Shown piece after piece: positions 1 through 5,995 of a DNA stretch of 10,815 bases. Every line of letters begins with the position of its first letter. Position 1 is the stretch's first letter. This DNA is from Candidatus Bathyarchaeota archaeon. Lineage in GTDB: Archaea; Thermoproteota; Bathyarchaeia; Bathyarchaeales; Bathyarchaeaceae. The notes below the pieces were generated by a model that was given only the letters and a program-made list of their open reading frames with translations, did no database searches and was not told the DNA's origin. The position numbers and the translations under genes were made by a program. Location of the stretch: contig DAOVDC010000016.1 in NCBI GenBank assembly GCA_030669695.1, forward strand, positions 1 through 10,815, written 5' to 3'.

Positions 1-1590
1 TATGGCTGAAGCAGCCATCCAGTAAGGGTCGATCTTCCCGTAGTTTGGGTTCATCCCACAAGAAATAACGACGCCTCTCCAAGAATCAGTTAAGGGTTTA
101 ATAACCGCTGCATCGTTCGGCCCACCATACTTTCCCTGCAATGGTTTCAGAACGGTGTTTCCTTTAACCTCATGGTCATATGTTCTTATCACGGACTCTT
201 TGCTTGCAATGTTTGGTGAAGACAGTATTCTTAGAAGTTCTTGTGTCAAGTCTGCTGGTTCAGCAATAGCTGGCTCTACGTAGTTTGGCGGTTTCCATTT
301 TGCGGTTCTTTTAGTCTTTGGAGGGGCAAACAGGAAATACAGGTCTAAATCAGCAACAGTGTGTCCTCGATAATGGACTTTAACCGTGTGGTCGTCAGTA
401 AATCTACCAATAGTAGTGGCTTCAACATCTTCGCTCTTGAAGATGGCCAAAACTTTTTCAAGATTTTCCTCTCTAACAGACAGAAGCATTCTTTCTTGTG
501 ATTCAGAAATGTGAATCTCCCAAGGAGCCATGCCAGGATATTTTAGGAGAACCTTTTCCAGTTCAACATAGACTCCACAGTTAGATCTGTGCGCCATCTC
601 ACCTACAGCGCAGGAGAGACCCCCTCCACCCAGATCAGTTATAGCTGAACCCAGCTCTTGGTTTCTTATATCCATGATGGCACGCTTGATCTTCTCTTCT
701 TCGATTGGATTTGCAATCTGAACTGCGGACCTTGACACTTCCTCAGATTCCTTTGTCAACTCTGCTGAAGCGAAGGTCACTCCATGGATTCCGTCTCTGC
801 CAGTTCTTCCACCAGCCAGAACGGCGAGGTCTCCAGGTTTTGTGTCTCTGACAAACTTGCTCATCGGCAGAATTCCAACACAGCCGCAGTAGACCACAAC
901 GTTGCCGACATAGCTTTTGTCGAAGTATATGGCGCCGTTGACAGTTGGTATGCCCATGTTATTTCCGTAGTGACCTATGCCAGCAACTACTCCTCTGAAA
1001 ACGTATTTCGGATGTTTTGTGCCGACGGGAAGTTTGTCATGATTATAGTCTAAGGGGCCGAAACAAAGAACATCTGTGCAAGCTATGGGGTCAGCCCACA
1101 CTCCAAGGATATCTCTGATAACGCCACCAGTGCCTGTTGCAGCACCTCCAAAGGGTTCTATAGCTGAAGGATGATTATGTGTCTCAACTTTCACAGCAAT
1201 TGCACAGTCATCTTCGAAGTCGACTATACCCGCGTTGTCTTCAAAAACGGAAAGACACCAAGGCAAGTCAAGTTCCTTTGTCACTTTGGCTATGTATTCT
1301 TTAAACATGCTACTTATGATTAGTTTTCCATCAGGCGAGACTATGTCTCCTTTGAAGGTTTTGTGAAAGCAGTGCTCCGACCATGTCTGACCAATTGTTT
1401 GAAGTTCCACATCCGTTGGATTTCTTTCCTTCCTTGAAAAGTATTTTTGAATACTCTTCATTTCTATGAGATTTAGACCAATTCCGAGTTCTTTGCTGAT
1501 TTGGAGTAGTTGTTTGTCATTTGCATCCAGTAGGTTTATGTCGGTGAGTTCGAAAGGCACATTCCGTTTCATGCAAAGACCGATGCTCAT
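1..1590 (-). CDS. purL: Phosphoribosylformylglycinamidine synthase, large subunit PurL (partial, C-terminus outside window)
   Basis: ATP-dependent amidation of FGAR to FGAM in purine synthesis, working with PurS and the glutaminase PurQ. The minus strand is open for 530 codons from an ATG at 1590 to the left edge, so the C-terminal part is missing. Visible motifs are WSEHC at residues 70-74, with the His expected to be catalytic, ETHNHP at 136-141, the Gly-rich FGGAATGTGGVIRDI stretch at 147-161, GGRTGRDGIHG at 260-270 and ITDLGGGGLS at 317-326. The last residues before the edge read DPYWMAASAI, which matches the start of the second half-repeat of the family. The ATG overlaps the purS stop as ATGA, and a GAGG lies about 7 bases upstream, indicating translational coupling. 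An in-frame Met7 is a less likely start. No frameshift was seen. purQ is not in the window. Confidence 0.95.
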   Translation of the reverse strand, partial: MSIGLCMKRNVPFELTDINLLDANDKQLLQISKELGIGLNLIEMKSIQKYFSRKERNPTDVELQTIGQTWSEHCFHKTFKGDIVSPDGKLIISSMFKEYIAKVTKELDLPWCLSVFEDNAGIVDFEDDCAIAVKVETHNHPSAIEPFGGAATGTGGVIRDILGVWADPIACTDVLCFGPLDYNHDKLPVGTKHPKYVFRGVVAGIGHYGNNMGIPTVNGAIYFDKSYVGNVVVYCGCVGILPMSKFVRDTKPGDLAVLAGGRTGRDGIHGVTFASAELTKESEEVSRSAVQIANPIEEEKIKRAIMDIRNQELGSAITDLGGGGLSCAVGEMAHRSNCGVYVELEKVLLKYPGMAPWEIHISESQERMLLSVREENLEKVLAIFKSEDVEATTIGRFTDDHTVKVHYRGHTVADLDLYFLFAPPKTKRTAKWKPPNYVEPAIAEPADLTQELLRILSSPNIASKESVIRTYDHEVKGNTVLKPLQGKYGGPNDAAVIKPLTDSWRGVVISCGMNPNYGKIDPYWMAASAI

Positions 1591-1838
1591 TGCGTTTCCT
1601 CTATGGTGAAGCTGTAGTTGTCCTTTGTTGGGTTCGCTAAGAGTCTTCTGCACATTTCGTCTACAAGTCTGTTAGCTTCTTTCACGGAACGCGCAGAAAG
1701 GGTGATTTCATAAACTTTGCTTACCTTCGTCGCTTCGACAGGATATCCTAATTCTTTTAGAGATTCTGCTGTTGTTTCTCCTTCAGGGTCGGAATGTCCT
1801 GGCTTGAGAGAGACCTCGATTTTAGCTTGGTATATCAT
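1587..1838 (-). CDS. purS: Phosphoribosylformylglycinamidine synthase subunit PurS
   Basis: Small structural subunit of the FGAM synthase complex, thought to bring PurL and PurQ together for ammonia transfer. The 83 residues match the usual PurS length of about 80. The N-terminal beta strand runs into SLKPGHSDPEGETTAESLKE (residues 10-29), the family's LKPGV-DP-G-A pattern, followed by LGYPVEATKVSKVYEITL. Its TGA overlaps the purL ATG by four bases, so the two products are probably made in fixed proportion. No Shine-Dalgarno site is visible. Instead, a TATA-like TTTAAATT centred near 1864 lies about 26 bases upstream of the ATG, as expected for a leaderless transcript. The gene therefore seems to open its own purS-purL unit, from a promoter inside the 49-bp element that is repeated before purP. 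Confidence 0.93.
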   Translation of the reverse strand: MIYQAKIEVSLKPGHSDPEGETTAESLKELGYPVEATKVSKVYEITLSARSVKEANRLVDEMCRRLLANPTKDNYSFTIEETQ

Positions 1839-1846
1839 AATGTAGT

Positions 1847-1895
1847 ATTAAACAATTAAAAATTTAAACTTTATTTAGATGAAAATTTAAATAAA
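1847..1895 (-). promoter_or_regulatory. purS copy of the duplicated 49-bp promoter/operator element
   Basis: Read on the minus strand, this contains TTTATTTAAATTTTC (1895-1881), a 12-base centre, then TTTAAATTTTTAATT and TTTAAT. It matches the element upstream of purP at 43 of 49 positions, with both 15-mers identical. The second 15-mer carries the likely TATA box, centred near 1864 and about 26 bases from the purS ATG. The first 15-mer contains the palindrome ATTTAAAT, and its TTTAAATTTT core recurs 23 bases downstream. The element begins 3 bases after the purM stop codon. The promoter role follows from archaeal TATA geometry; an operator role for the upstream half is inference. Confidence 0.65.
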
Positions 1896-1898
1896 AGT

Positions 1899-2984
1899 TT
1901 AAATGACTATTTCCAACTCTATCTTTTTCCCTTGATATAACGCAACAATTCCTCTAGAATCAGTCACTTTCCCAATCTGTTCAGCTTCAACCTGATCTCT
2001 TTCGAAACCGTCAATGAGAACATCTTTGTCAGTTTTGTCCGCGACTACGGCAAAGCCCCATCCCATGTTGAAAGTCCTCAGCATCTCGTCGTCCGTAATA
2101 GCGCCTCTCACTTTTGGAGCAGTTTCTTGAACAAGTCTGAAAATTGGTTGAGGCTTAAAGTTGTCGAACTCAAATCCTATTCCTTTGGAAAAACGCATCA
2201 GCCTATCGAACTTTAAATAGGCGTCACCAGTGATGTGAACCAAACCTTTCAGTTTATGCTCCTTAGCAGCATTCAAGACAGGTTTAACGTAAATCTTTGT
2301 TGGTTCCAAAACTTCGTTGATGAGTTCTCTTTCCAGTCCATCTGGAATATCATGTGGCTCATATTTGCCACCCCACTGCTTAAAAAGAACCTTTCTCGCC
2401 AAAGATATTCCGTTGCTGTGGATACCTGAACTTCTTAAGCCGATCACAACATCCCCGGGCTTAATGTTGTTTCCAAAGACTATGTCATCCTTAAACAGTT
2501 CACCTACACAGGCGAAGATCATGTCGAAGCCCTTTCCCTCTGTAACTCCTCGAATAATCTCAGCTACATCTCCTATTTCTCCGCTTGGCACTATGCACTC
2601 AGCTTCGCGTGCACCCTTCGCTATGCTTTTCATCCATTCGCCTATCAAATGAGGATCAGATACTTGAGCGTGAATGTTGTCTACAACGGCTAACGGTTTC
2701 GCGCCAGATCGGATGACATCGTTTACGGCCATTGCAACTCCGTCGATGCCTATGGTGTCATACTTGTTTGCTAGTTGTGCCAGAAGAACTTTGGTTCCGA
2801 TTCCCTCTATGACAAAATCGAGGTATCGATTGTCGATGGGAAAGATGTTACCGTAAGGAAGCTGAACGACGTTTCCGTATTTGCTGAATCTGTAGGTTTG
2901 TTTTAGAGTGTTTAATGCCGCTTTGGATCTTGCTCTTAGTTCCCTATCTACACCAGCCTCTGCGTATGTAAATTCCTCTGGCAC
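1899..2984 (-). CDS. purM: Phosphoribosylformylglycinamidine cyclo-ligase (AIR synthetase) PurM
   Basis: ATP-dependent ring closure of FGAM to aminoimidazole ribotide (AIR), the first imidazole-containing intermediate. Recognisable PurM features are YAEAGVD (residues 7-13), EGIGTK (60-65, replacing the usual DGVGTK), NDV (88-90), SSGIHSNG (185-192), EPTKIYV (227-233), HITGDAYLKF (250-259) and FNMGWGF (305-311). Several segments differ from the bacterial form: VVDNIHAQVSD stands where bacteria have FLDYFATGK, and PSGEIGDVAEIIRG stands near the bacterial GGETAEMPG. The start chosen is GTG at 2984, because AGGTGA at 2990-2995 is a Shine-Dalgarno site spaced 5 bases from it. An in-frame GTG at 2993 lies inside that site and has none of its own upstream. 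The length of 361 residues is normal. The gene follows purP by 39 bases and is probably cotranscribed with it. Confidence 0.92.
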   Translation of the reverse strand: MPEEFTYAEAGVDRELRARSKAALNTLKQTYRFSKYGNVVQLPYGNIFPIDNRYLDFVIEGIGTKVLLAQLANKYDTIGIDGVAMAVNDVIRSGAKPLAVVDNIHAQVSDPHLIGEWMKSIAKGAREAECIVPSGEIGDVAEIIRGVTEGKGFDMIFACVGELFKDDIVFGNNIKPGDVVIGLRSSGIHSNGISLARKVLFKQWGGKYEPHDIPDGLERELINEVLEPTKIYVKPVLNAAKEHKLKGLVHITGDAYLKFDRLMRFSKGIGFEFDNFKPQPIFRLVQETAPKVRGAITDDEMLRTFNMGWGFAVVADKTDKDVLIDGFERDQVEAEQIGKVTDSRGIVALYQGKKIELEIVI

Positions 2985-2989
2985 CAAGT

Positions 2990-2995
2990 TCACCT
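2990..2995 (-). promoter_or_regulatory. Ribosome binding site that decides the purM start
   Basis: AGGTGA on the minus strand complements the archaeal 16S 3' end (family knowledge) and stands 5 bases before GTG at 2984. It overlaps the alternative GTG at 2993, so both cannot be used in the same way. Confidence 0.6.
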
Positions 2996-3023
2996 AAGAA
3001 ATCAACAACATGGCGAAATTTGA

Positions 3024-4406
3024 TTACGTCACTATTTCTTGAAGTTGTTTGCTTTCCCACGCTCTTCTTATCTCTAAGGCTATTCTGTCACCCATGCTCA
3101 TTCTTTTCTGATACTTCGCGTTGGCGTACTGCGAACCGACTCCCATGTGAGTGTTTGTTCCACCACCGTGTCTCAATGCAACGTCTTGCGTAACTGGAAT
3201 ATGCATGTAAGCCGCTTTTCCTTCAGGCACATCGTACAAACCATACTCTACTGCAGTTCCGGGGCCGATCTTACTCCATGTAATAAGCGTCTGCAGGCAC
3301 CATGCACCAATTATTCCGGGAGACTCGTATTTTCTCGTCGCTAACAAAAACGCATCGGCGAATTTGTGGACTTCCTTGAGTAAAGATTCTCTTAGACTCA
3401 TAGACAAATGTGCAGTGACCTCAAATGAAGGAACTTTCTTAATTTTCTGTTGCACATCAACTGGAAGCCTCTTTAACCCATCAAATATGGTTTCCCTCCG
3501 CTCATCTATGGATAGAAACTGATTTGCCAAGCAAATTCTTGCGGCTTCCAAGCTTACGTTGTACAGCTTAGCGTACCAATCATCGATATCTCCCCAATCT
3601 TTTTTTGCGTCCAATGGAGAGAAGAAGAAGTTAAAGTTTGCATGTGGACCGAGAACTATCTGTTCAATCCTAGCTCGTTCTAAACTTTCTCTGTTAAGGT
3701 TTCCGGCTTTGATTTCTTTTTTAACCTTCTCTTCGAGGTGGTTTGAATCCGCGGCGAAAATGAATTCTCTTTCAAATTTCCTCTGTGCATGCTCTGCTTT
3801 CAACAAGAGGGGCTCGTCAATATATTCTTTGAAGTTTATGCCATTTTCGTAGACCTCGTATTTGTGGGATTTTGGATATGGAATACCTGCTTGTTCAGCG
3901 AACCAGTAATAATCTCTCTCAACTTCTCCTCTGTTTTCGATTTTCAACAGTTTCCTTGAACCTACAATTGGCACCGCGAATTTGTTTTCAATAACGCTGC
4001 AGTGTTCGTCGCCGCCAACGTAGACGGAGAATGCTCTGTTCGGAATCTGGATACATTCGAGCTCAACCAGATCATCGACGTATTTGACAATGTCTGAATA
4101 ATTGTCTAGGATTAAGATTACACTCTTCCACGCGGCTTTCTTTTTTATGTCAGCTGGGTCGTTGACTACTATTAGGTCTCTGCGAGCAACTGTGGGTAAA
4201 TCTTCTATAACCTCGCCGGGTTTTCCAACCATTGGGTTTTGAAGGTAAATTCTTGCTCTTTGAGGGGTCGTATAAATTATCGTCTTCAGGTTGTAGTCTC
4301 GTTGTCCCAGCCAAGCGTCAAGTGCGGAGTGAGAGCCTAGATTGAGTCCGACTGGTTCTCGATAGGACCGAACGACTTCTTGCATTTCTTCTCTTTCTAT
4401 AACCAT
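3024..4406 (-). CDS. purP: Formate-dependent FAICAR synthetase PurP
   Basis: PurP ligates formate to AICAR using ATP, giving FAICAR. Archaea use it in place of the folate-dependent PurH transformylase. It is an ATP-grasp-type enzyme made of DUF1246 and DUF1297. Visible features are GLNLGSHSALDAWLG (residues 20-34, with His26 in the family's SHSALD motif), RRDLIVVND (75-83), an ATP-grasp-like central part with LLLKAEHAQRKFE (200-212), VLGPHANFNFFFSPLD (251-266, matching the family's G..FNF.FFYSPL segment) and a C-terminal GIIGAWCLQTLITW-GPGTAVEYG block (364-388). At 460 residues it is about 100 longer than the characterised Methanocaldococcus enzyme (about 360), so this is a long variant. Paralogues of uncertain activity exist in this family, but placement between purC and purM supports a real purine role. 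The start is an ATG with GGGTGA spaced 6 bases upstream. Confidence 0.92.
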   Translation of the reverse strand: MVIEREEMQEVVRSYREPVGLNLGSHSALDAWLGQRDYNLKTIIYTTPQRARIYLQNPMVGKPGEVIEDLPTVARRDLIVVNDPADIKKKAAWKSVILILDNYSDIVKYVDDLVELECIQIPNRAFSVYVGGDEHCSVIENKFAVPIVGSRKLLKIENRGEVERDYYWFAEQAGIPYPKSHKYEVYENGINFKEYIDEPLLLKAEHAQRKFEREFIFAADSNHLEEKVKKEIKAGNLNRESLERARIEQIVLGPHANFNFFFSPLDAKKDWGDIDDWYAKLYNVSLEAARICLANQFLSIDERRETIFDGLKRLPVDVQQKIKKVPSFEVTAHLSMSLRESLLKEVHKFADAFLLATRKYESPGIIGAWCLQTLITWSKIGPGTAVEYGLYDVPEGKAAYMHIPVTQDVALRHGGGTNTHMGVGSQYANAKYQKRMSMGDRIALEIRRAWESKQLQEIVT

Positions 4407-4412
4407 CTTATC

Positions 4413-4418
4413 TCACCC
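4413..4418 (-). promoter_or_regulatory. Ribosome binding site of purP
   Basis: GGGTGA on the minus strand, 6 bases before the purP ATG at 4406. It shows that purP has a translated leader, unlike purS, although the two genes share the same promoter element. Confidence 0.6.
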
Positions 4419-4448
4419 TATATTTTCAGCATCTTTATGGGGTATGGC

Positions 4449-4497
4449 ATTAAATAATTAAAAATTTAAAGTTTTTGTAAACGAAAATTTAAATAAA
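4449..4497 (-). promoter_or_regulatory. purP copy of the duplicated 49-bp promoter/operator element
   Basis: Minus-strand TTTATTTAAATTTTC, 12 variable bases, TTTAAATTTTTAATT, one base, TTTAAT. This is the same arrangement as before purS with six substitutions, five of them in the 12-base centre. A TATA box TTTAAATT centred near 4466 would place transcription start near 4440, giving a leader of about 34 bases that contains the GGGTGA site. Similarity fades downstream of the last TTTAAT. The conserved upstream 15-mer lies outside the TATA box and may be a regulator site (inference). Confidence 0.65.
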
Positions 4498-4503
4498 GGC
4501 GTT

Positions 4504-4512
4504 AAAGAAAAA
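4504..4512 (-). terminator. Possible oligo-T terminator of purE-purC
   Basis: The minus strand reads TTTTTCTTT about 30 bases after the purC stop and just before the purP promoter element. Archaeal polymerase often terminates at T-rich tracts without a hairpin. None is visible here, so the call rests only on composition and place. Confidence 0.3.
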
Positions 4513-4540
4513 GCGTCAAGGAACATAACACGAGAAATCG

Positions 4541-5404
4541 TTAAAACTTCCTACCGGTTAATCTCTCATACGCTTCAATATACCGTTGACTCGTCTTCTG
4601 TATAATTTCCTCGGGCAAAATAGGTTTCGTTAGTTTGGTTCCCGCTTTGGGCTGTTTTTTATCCCAACCCTTTACTCTTTCAAGGTAGTCTCTTACTATT
4701 TGTTTGTCGAAGCTCTCCTGCGTTTTTCCGGGTTGATATTTGCTTGCATCCCAGAACCTGCAACTGTCAGGCGTCTCAGCCTCGTCTATTAAAATTATTT
4801 TTTCAGTTTCATCTTTTCCGAATTCCACTTTGAAGTCTGCGAGGATGATTCCAGCTTTTTTTGAGTCTTTTAACATCAACTCGTTTAGTTTCAACGTAAT
4901 TTCTTTGACTTGTTCAATCTCCTCTGGTTTCAGCCATCCGTAAGAAATAATGTCCTTCTCCGTGATTGGCCTGTCTTTTGCCTCTAGCTTTGTTGTAAAC
5001 TCGATCACGGGCTCGCTGAGTTTTGCGGCTAATACGGGGTCTGTTCCTTCTGGAAGCTTAACTTCACTACGTTGAAGTCTCTTCCAGTATGAACCATATA
5101 AGTAGTTTCGCCCTATCACTTCAATGGGTATAAGAAAGAGTTTTTTGACAAGCATTTTGTCCGGGGCGGGAATATCTATCAAATGCGTTTCTATGCCAGA
5201 GACGCTGCAGTTTGTAAAGCAGTAGGCAGACAGACGACAAAGAACCTCGCCTTTATGTGGAACTTTATCAGCTAGCATTACATCATGAGAAGATAATCTA
5301 TCCGTGTAAACGAATAGAAGCTGTCCTTCACCGGCATCATAGATATCTTTAACCTTGCCACTTCGCAAGAAACGCTTTCCCGAATAATTCAACGCTTCAT
5401 ACAC
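4541..5404 (-). CDS. purC: SAICAR synthetase PurC
   Basis: ATP-dependent joining of aspartate to CAIR, giving SAICAR. Family motifs from the chosen start are GKVKDIYD (residues 16-23, the nucleotide-binding entry strand), RLSSHDVMLADKVPHKG (36-52), EVIGRNYLYGSYWKR (95-109), LADFKVEFG (188-196) and IDEAETPDSCRFW (206-218), the last two being the SAICAR synthetase signatures. The 287 residues fit the family's larger form. The start is uncertain. GTG at 5404 overlaps the purE stop by 8 bases and is preferred. An ATG at 5452 would add 16 residues lying inside the purE coding frame with no family resemblance. A TTG at 5392, with GGTG 9 bases upstream, is also possible. Overlap with purE suggests coupled translation; the products act consecutively, and in animals the two activities are fused in PAICS. 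Confidence 0.93.
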   Translation of the reverse strand: MYEALNYSGKRFLRSGKVKDIYDAGEGQLLFVYTDRLSSHDVMLADKVPHKGEVLCRLSAYCFTNCSVSGIETHLIDIPAPDKMLVKKLFLIPIEVIGRNYLYGSYWKRLQRSEVKLPEGTDPVLAAKLSEPVIEFTTKLEAKDRPITEKDIISYGWLKPEEIEQVKEITLKLNELMLKDSKKAGIILADFKVEFGKDETEKIILIDEAETPDSCRFWDASKYQPGKTQESFDKQIVRDYLERVKGWDKKQPKAGTKLTKPILPEEIIQKTSQRYIEAYERLTGRKF

Positions 5405-5906
5405 CTTCCAATCCGGAAATCCTCTTTCCCCGCACCTTACTATCAGCAACATTGACTTCTTTCTTTTTCTTCAATTGGAATTCACGGATTTTTTTGAGCA
5501 GTGAAGGATTTTCCAATGCAAATATTTTCGCAGCTGCTAAGGCGGCGCTCTCCGGGTCAAGGATAACAAGAGGCGCGACTCCGCTCGGCATCCTTAGAGA
5601 GGAGTAAACGTCAGTGCCTCCGAATTTCTCCGAGTATGGAGGACAAGCTACAACGGGAAACTTTGTGTTAGCGTCAACTAGTCCGGAAAGTGCATTAGAC
5701 AAGCCGGCAACCGTGATGTAAACTATTCTATCTCCAGTTTGCTCATAGTTTTCTAAAATGTTCAGTAAGTCTTTTGGCGTTTTGTGTGCTGAAGCTATTC
5801 TGTACTCGTAGTGAACACCAAAATGTTCCAGTACACGGCCCATAGGAGCCGCAAAGCTAAGATCTTTTTTGGACCCCATTAAGATAATGACGTTTTGCTT
5901 AGACAT
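5397..5906 (-). CDS. purE: Class II AIR carboxylase PurE
   Basis: Carboxylation of AIR to CAIR. The sequence follows the class II pattern known from Treponema denticola PurE and the animal PAICS carboxylase domain, which use CO2 directly and need no ATP-dependent PurK. Visible features are MGSKKD (residues 10-15, the phosphate-binding loop), ASAHKTP (38-44, catalytic His region), VAGLSNALSGLVDAN (66-80), ACPPYSEKFGGTDVYSSLRMPSGVAP (87-112) and PESAALAAAKIFAL (118-131). The class II AGRSN motif reads AGLSN here, with Leu replacing Arg. The start is ATG at 5906 (169 residues). A TATA box TTTATATA centred near 5933 puts transcription start on this codon, so an in-frame ATG at 5963, upstream of the TATA box, is rejected. 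The Lys-rich tail after residue 145 overlaps the start of purC. Confidence 0.93.
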   Translation of the reverse strand: MSKQNVIILMGSKKDLSFAAPMGRVLEHFGVHYEYRIASAHKTPKDLLNILENYEQTGDRIVYITVAGLSNALSGLVDANTKFPVVACPPYSEKFGGTDVYSSLRMPSGVAPLVILDPESAALAAAKIFALENPSLLKKIREFQLKKKKEVNVADSKVRGKRISGLEGV

Positions 5907-5927
5907 GATTGTATATTTCAGGAAAAA

Positions 5928-5937
5928 CCTATATAAA
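5928..5937 (-). promoter_or_regulatory. TATA box of purE-purC, leaderless start
   Basis: The minus strand reads TTTATATAGG, a near-consensus archaeal TATA box, centred about 27 bases upstream of the ATG at 5906. No Shine-Dalgarno site precedes that ATG. The geometry predicts a leaderless mRNA and fixes the purE start. The box lies in the 89-base gap after glnA, so purE-purC need not depend on glnA transcription. Confidence 0.7.
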
Positions 5938-5995
5938 CACGAGGAAAAATCACGCTTAACCACCTATCATAGAAACGAAAGTTTTTGAGGCTAAA

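Noticed and set aside
784..1053. Plus-strand open frame of 89 codons within purL
   Set aside because: It lies opposite a clearly conserved part of PurL, has low-complexity Ser-rich content and no family resemblance or promoter.
2317..2652. Plus-strand open frame opposite purM
   Set aside because: It is a shadow of conserved PurM coding sequence; the translation shows no domain. The same holds for the frames opposite purP near 3559-3852 and opposite glnA near 6031-6524.
1847..4497. The two 49-bp copies as CRISPR repeats or transposon ends
   Set aside because: They are same-orientation copies 2.6 kb apart around core purine genes, with promoter placement, no spacers, no transposase and no target duplication.
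4440..4500. Purine riboswitch upstream of purP
   Set aside because: The AT-rich element lies at and upstream of the TATA box and so would not be transcribed; no three-way junction pattern is visible.
5405..5452. ATG at 5452 as the purC start
   Set aside because: It would add 16 residues inside the purE coding frame with no similarity to PurC. It is still possible, and is noted in the purC entry.
5907..5963. Upstream ATG at 5963 as the purE start
   Set aside because: It lies upstream of the TATA box at 5928-5937, so the transcript would not contain it, and the added residues are not found in PurE proteins.
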